From Lepturacanthus savala (lineage: Eukaryota > Chordata > Actinopteri > Scombriformes > Trichiuridae), in assembly GCA_030544235.1 (NCBI GenBank), contig CM060481.1:18094392-18158391 (forward strand): 64,000 nucleotides of DNA, in the 5' to 3' direction. A model generated the notes under the pieces. The model searched no databases. It had not been told where the DNA came from and saw nothing but the letters and a program-made list of their open reading frames with translations. A program made the position numbers and the translations under genes. Below, piece by piece: positions 61,490 through 64,000 of this stretch (position 1 is the stretch's first letter; each line of letters opens with the position of its first letter).

Positions 61490-63835
61490 CACCCCACAGA
61501 GAAGAAGACACAGGGATAAAGCCATTTTTCCTCCTCTTTCATTCACACACATTAACATGCAGAGTAACGGAATAATAACGGATGCTGCCACTCACCATGG
61601 GTTTTGAAATCATTGTTCTTACAGATAAGGTTGCATCATGACCATCTATGATTTCTTCAGTTTAACAGATGCAGGTATTCATTACCATTGTCTCGGTGAG
61701 ATCAAAAATAGGAGATGGACATACAAGATAAATCCCAGTGTTGGTTTTAAGTGAACATACTGCAGGATGAGGGTGAAGGTGAGTTTCACAGATGGTGGCT
61801 TTCTCCGTGACCAGTACTTGATAGCACAGGCATTTCTCAACACAGCACAGGCTGTTTTTAATGGTGGAAGTTGTAGGTCGCTAAACTTTTATTTTAACCA
61901 AGGTGGCTCCTTAACCTTGTTCTGATGTGAAGTGCCTCTCAGCTTTCGCCCTTCCTATTCTCATACCTGCTTTAACTCCACCGTATTCCTGTGAGCTTTA
62001 AATATATCAGTCTGAATTTAAAGAAGGTAAAACAAAAATTGTTTTTTAAGAACATAATTGTTCCAGACATTTGAAAAGGATAAATGGAAAAGAAATAAGA
62101 TTTTATTCTTGTAAATTGGAATTTTCCAGCTGTATATAACACTATTTGCATTCCTCAAGTCAGAAAACGACAGTGTATTATACCATGCACTGTTTTCATT
62201 GATGTATTGACATGTTTCTTCTTTCACTCATGAGATTAGGAATGAAGGATGAGAGTACATCAGTATTTTTGAGCCAGATATTCATAGATGGCTGATGTCG
62301 TCTATATGTCTTGTTACTATATCACTGGAAGCTCCATGTCCAGCAGATGTGAAAATATGTTAACTCTGAAGAAGAACTTTTTATTTATGAATCATGGCTG
62401 TTTTTTTTTTCCTATCAGATAGGGTCCAGTAAATCATGAAGACGACTTCTCTGTTGTACTGTAAACATATTTAATGTTATCATATATCTGTATATCATGA
62501 ATTGGCTTTATTAAAATGATAAAACTAGTGTTTGTACTCAAAATATTTAGAAGATGGTATGAACAAGATACGGCAATACAGTCAAGATTTCGGTGTCACT
62601 AAGAAAAAAATGGAAAAGACAAAGGCAAATTAATTTGAAATTTGCAGCCCTGTAAATCACAGCTACACTTATCACTTGAAAGCATAAGTTCCAAGCAAGA
62701 ATATCCATGTTTGTAGTGGAATTTCTTCAATTTACTAAAGTATTGTTTTCAATCAAATTAGCTTCAGGAACTTTACATATGTATTTCTGCTTTATGTAAT
62801 ATTCTAATTCTGTTTCTTACGATTCACATACAAATATTAATATTTTAATTCCACTACGTTACTGACATTTTTGTTATTTAAAGCTTTTATATCAAAGACT
62901 TGATCATCTTATGAAATAAGATGCAACTGCAGTGGTTGGAAATAACTAAATACATTTACTAAAAAGTAGAATTTTGAGGTAGCCTACTTGTTTTACTTTA
63001 GTGTTTCCATGTCGTGCCACTTTATACTTTCACTGCATTTCAGAGGGAAACAGTCCACTTTACACTCCAGTACATTTATTTGACAGTGTTAGTTACTTCT
63101 CAGATGAATATTTGACACAATGGATAATATAACAAGCTTTTCAAAAAAGGTGAAGATGAAACCACTGTTGAAACCAGTGGTTTTCTTTTTGCAAAGCAGT
63201 GCAGAAGTTTTCCCTCTAAACGTCTCACATGGTTTCATTTCACTAAATGTTCAAATGATCCAAAACGTCACTAATTTAAAGATTAGAGGGAAAAGTCCCA
63301 AAACTAAAAAGAGAACATTGTTTTTATTTTTTCCAATCTCCCATTAATCATCTCACGACCCCTCAGATTTATCTGATGGTCCTTTAGAAATGGCCCATCC
63401 CTTAGGTTGGGATCCACTGAACTAAACAAGCTAGCTTTATATAAAACAGATGAAAAACAGATGTTTGTTATTGGTAATGATGTCATATATAATAATACAC
63501 CAACCAGAGGACCAAACAACTACTTTTATTTTAATACTAACATTTTCTTCTTATGCAGAACTTCACTCATGGTATTTTTGCTTGAGTAAAAGATCTGAAT
63601 ACTTCGTATTTCACAATGTTCTGCAAATACAACAATTAATAATATAATTATAATAAATTATAAGTAAACACATTATATATGTAGATATTTGCACCTTTAC
63701 TATTGATAGTTAGGCCACTTTTTGCTTAAAAAGACTTTTAAGCATAATTTTCATTGCAGCTTTAATCTATTTACATTTCTGTATTATTTTTACTTAAAGG
63801 ACCCGAATACTTCCTGTGAACATAATAAATAAATG
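61490..63835 (+). other. gclm 3' UTR and downstream DNA
   Basis: A plausible poly(A) signal is ATTAAA near 62.51 kb, giving a 3' UTR of about 1 kb. Beyond that no coding exon is recognised. The segment 63.17-63.42 kb has inverted ends resembling AACCAGTGG and TAGGTTGGGATCCACTG, a likely MITE. Confidence 0.4.
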
Positions 63836-63842
63836 CATCATA

Positions 63843-63983
63843 ATACACTGACAAAAATATATAATCGCAACACTTTAGTTTTAGCACTCATTATCACAGA
63901 TTTAGACAGATTTGTTAACTATATTTGAGAGAAAAAAGGAGCAAAAACAAAAAGTGCCGCGTTTATATTTTTGTTCAGTGTAT
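63843..63983. mobile_element. MITE with ~30-bp terminal inverted repeats
   Basis: The left end TACACTGACAAAAATATATA and right end TATATTTTTGTTCAGTGTA are reverse complements with a few mismatches. The pairing continues into CGCAACACTTT on the left and AAAGTGCCGCG on the right. The whole element is about 140 bp. It matches, from memory, a widespread fish element with ends beginning CACTGAACAAAAATATAAACGC. Confidence 0.85.
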
Positions 63984-64000
63984 ATATCATCATTTGAATA

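Overview
This window is vertebrate nuclear DNA, most likely from a ray-finned (teleost) fish. The genes are split into small exons by GT-AG introns. Long CA/TG, TA, CT and TCTA microsatellites, degenerate LINE fragments, tRNA-derived SINEs and MITE-like elements of types common in teleosts fill the space between them. There are no operons, CRISPR arrays or other prokaryotic features.

Six protein-coding genes can be reconstructed from splice sites and reading frame. (1) slc1a3 (glial glutamate transporter, EAAT1/GLAST family), plus strand, coding exons about 8.83-19.32 kb, with probable non-coding 5' exons near 5.1 and 5.4 kb and a poly(A) signal at 20.83 kb. (2) A four-exon CC chemokine, minus strand, 25.64-23.13 kb, convergent with slc1a3. 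(3) pole4 (histone-fold subunit of DNA polymerase epsilon), minus strand, 37.78-35.94 kb, with a CCAAT-rich promoter. (4) nim1k (AMPK-related Ser/Thr kinase NIM1), plus strand, 40.79-44.47 kb. (5) A second, CCL25-like CC chemokine, minus strand, 51.07-49.53 kb. (6) gclm (modifier subunit of glutamate-cysteine ligase), plus strand, 56.54-61.49 kb. A tRNA-Leu(TAA) gene lies at 30.94-31.02 kb. All six reconstructed coding sequences close in frame (579, 116, 131, 437, 98 and 275 residues).

The genes do not form a pathway. They act in synaptic glutamate clearance, immune-cell attraction (two genes), DNA replication, kinase signalling and glutathione synthesis. From general knowledge, SLC1A3, NIM1K and the chemokine CCL28 all lie on human chromosome 5p, so part of the block may be ancestral synteny. 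The rest (pole4, gclm, the CCL25-like gene) would then be a fish arrangement.

I see no new multi-gene system. The points most worth checking are: a NIM1 activation loop whose expected activating threonine is asparagine; a CVIM prenylation box at the end of NIM1; a likely GC-AG intron in the first chemokine; a long N-terminal extension of the glutamate transporter that starts from a 7-nt coding exon; a near-perfect 65-bp hairpin in gclm intron 3; and repeat families shared between introns of unrelated genes.
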